The notes under the pieces: generated by a model
Told to the model about the DNA's origin: nothing
Databases searched by the model: none
The model's input: only the letters and a program-made list of their open reading frames with translations
Position numbers and translations under genes: made by a program
In this document: positions 6,354-7,634 of the stretch, one piece after another
How the letters are laid out: each line of letters starts with the position of its first letter
How positions within the stretch are numbered: position 1 is the first letter of the stretch
Assembly (NCBI GenBank): GCA_947374125.1
Contig: CANCAR010000127.1
Coordinates: 1 to 7,634 of the forward strand
DNA: 7,634 nucleotides
DNA from: Hyphomicrobiales bacterium
GTDB taxonomy: Bacteria > Pseudomonadota > Alphaproteobacteria > Rhizobiales > Beijerinckiaceae
Reading direction: 5' to 3'

Positions 6354-7634
6354 TTTGTGCCCCATGCGCCGAGCTTCACCATGGTCGGAAACGGCGCAAC
6401 CGGTGGTTCAAACCGCTTCGGCATATCAAGGAACTGTGCCACGCGCTCAATCACGGCACCTGTCACCGGCGCGGCATTCCATCCTGCCGTCTGGTAGCCA
6501 TAGGTGCCAGTTACGGCTTCAGGCTCATCCATAATGGTCAAAAAGAGATATTTGGGCTTGTCCGCAGGTGCCACGGCCATAAAAGTCGTGAACACTTTTG
6601 AGCCGTCATAATGCCCGTGGAAGTTCTTTTCTGCCGTGCCCGTTTTACCGCCGACAAAATAGCCCTCGACATCCGCTTTACCCGCAGTACCAAGCTTATT
6701 GGCCGCATTAAGCCGCAACAAATAACGCATCGCCTCGCTGGTTTCTGGCTTAATGACCTTGGTTGAAAGCGCATCCGCCTGTTCTTGGCTCCGCGGCAAG
6801 AAGGTCGGCGGCATCATATTGCCGCCGTTCACCAGCGCACATACGGCCATCACCGCCTGAATCGGTGCCACCGCGAGACCGTGCCCGTAAGCAACCGTCA
6901 CCGTTGTCAGTTCACTCCAATATTTCGGTACTTGTGGCTCGGCGCCCTCCGGCAACTCGGTCCGCAACCGGTCAAATTGCCCCATTTTTTTCAAAAACGC
7001 CTTGTGCCCCTCAATCCCCACGGCAAGCGCCATTTTGGCAGTGCCGATATTGGAGGAGTGAATAAACACTTCCGGCACCGTCAACACGCGATGAGTCGCG
7101 TGGAAATCGCCAATTGTGTATTTTCCATAGCGCAGACCACTCCGCGCATCGAGCTGCGAATTAATGGTCTCTTTTCCGCTGTCGAGTGCCATAGCGAGCG
7201 TCAAAGCCTTAAAGGTTGAGCCCATTTCATAGGTACCCACCGAAACGCGGTTGATTTTGTCCGGATTAAGCGCCTCGCTCGGCGTATTCGGATCGAAATC
7301 GGGCAAAGAGGCCAGCGCGATGACCTCACCATTGGTGACATCAATCACCATTCCGCCAACCGCCTTGGCTTTGTATTTCTCCATCCCCTTCATCAATTCA
7401 TCGCGGAGCGCGTGCTGCACGCGCAGATCCAGCGTCAGTCTTATGGGTGTCAGATCCGTCGGCTTGGCAGCAAGCCCAGCGCCTGCCAAATCCGATAGTC
7501 CCTGCCCGTCGATGTATTTTTCAATCCCCGCAAGCCCCTTATTATCAATATCGGTCGAGCCCAGAACATGGGCGGCTGCCACGCCATTGGGATAAAAGCG
7601 CTGGCTTTCGGTGGGAAATTCAATACCCGGCAAG
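6350..7634 (-). CDS. ftsI: Peptidoglycan D,D-transpeptidase FtsI (PBP3), 5' end missing
   Basis: Septal class B penicillin-binding protein. It crosslinks new peptidoglycan at the division site on the periplasmic side of the inner membrane, as partner of the FtsW glycosyltransferase. The gene runs off the right edge, so only the C-terminal 427 codons are visible of a family usually near 570-600 residues. The cytoplasmic tail, membrane anchor and most of the pedestal domain are missing. In window numbering, the end of the non-catalytic domain shows AHVLG and GLAGIEKY (about 21-40). The transpeptidase domain follows with the three active-site motifs in order and at normal spacing: STFK with nucleophile Ser139, SSN at 193-195 and KTGT at 330-333. 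GHGLAVAPIQ (251-260) is also typical. The TTG near the window edge is an internal Leu codon, not a start. The TGA stop overlaps the murE start as ATGA. Family assignment is firm; its division role rather than elongation is supported by the dcw context. Confidence 0.97.
   Translation of the reverse strand, partial: LPGIEFPTESQRFYPNGVAAAHVLGSTDIDNKGLAGIEKYIDGQGLSDLAGAGLAAKPTDLTPIRLTLDLRVQHALRDELMKGMEKYKAKAVGGMVIDVTNGEVIALASLPDFDPNTPSEALNPDKINRVSVGTYEMGSTFKALTLAMALDSGKETINSQLDARSGLRYGKYTIGDFHATHRVLTVPEVFIHSSNIGTAKMALAVGIEGHKAFLKKMGQFDRLRTELPEGAEPQVPKYWSELTTVTVAYGHGLAVAPIQAVMAVCALVNGGNMMPPTFLPRSQEQADALSTKVIKPETSEAMRYLLRLNAANKLGTAGKADVEGYFVGGKTGTAEKNFHGHYDGSKVFTTFMAVAPADKPKYLFLTIMDEPEAVTGTYGYQTAGWNAAPVTGAVIERVAQFLDMPKRFEPPVAPFPTMVKLGAWGTK

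Larger units (their letters stand above)
1..7634 (-). other. dcw cluster segment, one continuous transcription unit
   Basis: ftsI, murE, murF, mraY, murD and ftsW are contiguous and co-oriented, with junctions of -4, -4, -1, +1 to +4 and +3 nt. This is the conserved order of the division and cell wall cluster. In related genomes mraZ, rsmH and ftsL precede ftsI, and murG, murC, murB, ddl, ftsQ, ftsA and ftsZ follow ftsW; those lie outside this window. I found no intergenic space for a promoter or a Rho-independent terminator. Expression must therefore come from upstream of ftsI or from a promoter embedded in a coding region, which I cannot recognise by eye. No stretch over 300 bases lacks a gene. 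Confidence 0.93.

Noticed and set aside
6354..6365. ATG at 6365 as the murE start
   Set aside because: It adds only MGHK ahead of an N-terminus that already matches the family, and there is no better ribosome binding site for it. It cannot be excluded outright.
5886..6497. Plus-strand open frame of 203 codons antisense to the murE start and ftsI end
   Set aside because: Fully antisense to murE and ftsI, with no protein family resemblance and low-complexity Arg-rich sequence; a shadow frame.
7631..7633. TTG at the window edge as a start codon for ftsI
   Set aside because: The visible protein begins inside the pedestal domain, about 150 residues or more short of the family length, so this TTG is an internal Leu codon and the true start lies outside the window.
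1..7634. Search for an accessory or undescribed system (mobile element, CRISPR, toxin-antitoxin, defence genes, RNA gene)
   Set aside because: Six conserved dcw genes cover practically every base. I saw no direct or inverted repeats flanking anything, no tRNA-like stretch, and no abrupt change in base composition.

Overview
This window is a fragment of the division and cell wall (dcw) cluster of an alphaproteobacterium. Six genes lie head to tail on the minus strand. In transcription order, from the right edge to the left edge of the window, they are ftsI (5' end cut off), murE, murF, mraY, murD and ftsW (3' end cut off). Taxon: the gene order is the standard alphaproteobacterial one. The FtsW N-terminus (WWWTIDR, then SPPVAERLGL and FHFVIRQ), its LQPDIGQTML stretch, and MurD's GVHNAQNAAAA and GGRAKEGG resemble Hyphomicrobiales (Rhizobiales-like) proteins as I remember them. 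Order-level placement is inference. Base composition looks moderately GC-rich and uniform throughout, with no sign of an acquired island.

Layout: ftsI occupies about 6350-7634, murE 4908-6353, murF 3496-4911, mraY 2411-3496, murD 1006-2406 (or 2409) and ftsW 1-1002. There is essentially no non-coding DNA. ftsI/murE and murE/murF overlap by ATGA (4 nt), and murF/mraY by TAATG (1 nt). mraY/murD are separated by 1-4 nt and murD/ftsW by 3 nt. No gap could hold a promoter or terminator, so the six genes are almost certainly co-transcribed and at least partly translationally coupled. The Shine-Dalgarno sequences lie inside the last codons of the upstream genes.

How they work together: MurD, MurE and MurF are the cytoplasmic ATP-dependent ligases that add D-Glu, meso-diaminopimelate and D-Ala-D-Ala to UDP-MurNAc-L-Ala. 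MraY then transfers the phospho-MurNAc-pentapeptide to undecaprenyl phosphate, making lipid I at the inner membrane. FtsW (SEDS glycosyltransferase) and FtsI (class B penicillin-binding protein, transpeptidase) polymerise and crosslink the flipped lipid II at the septum. All diagnostic motifs I looked for are present and no gene in the visible part is frameshifted or interrupted.

I see no mobile element, CRISPR array, RNA gene, toxin-antitoxin or defence locus, and no undescribed system. This is an ordinary, conserved housekeeping region. The findings below are small-scale observations and are scored low accordingly.
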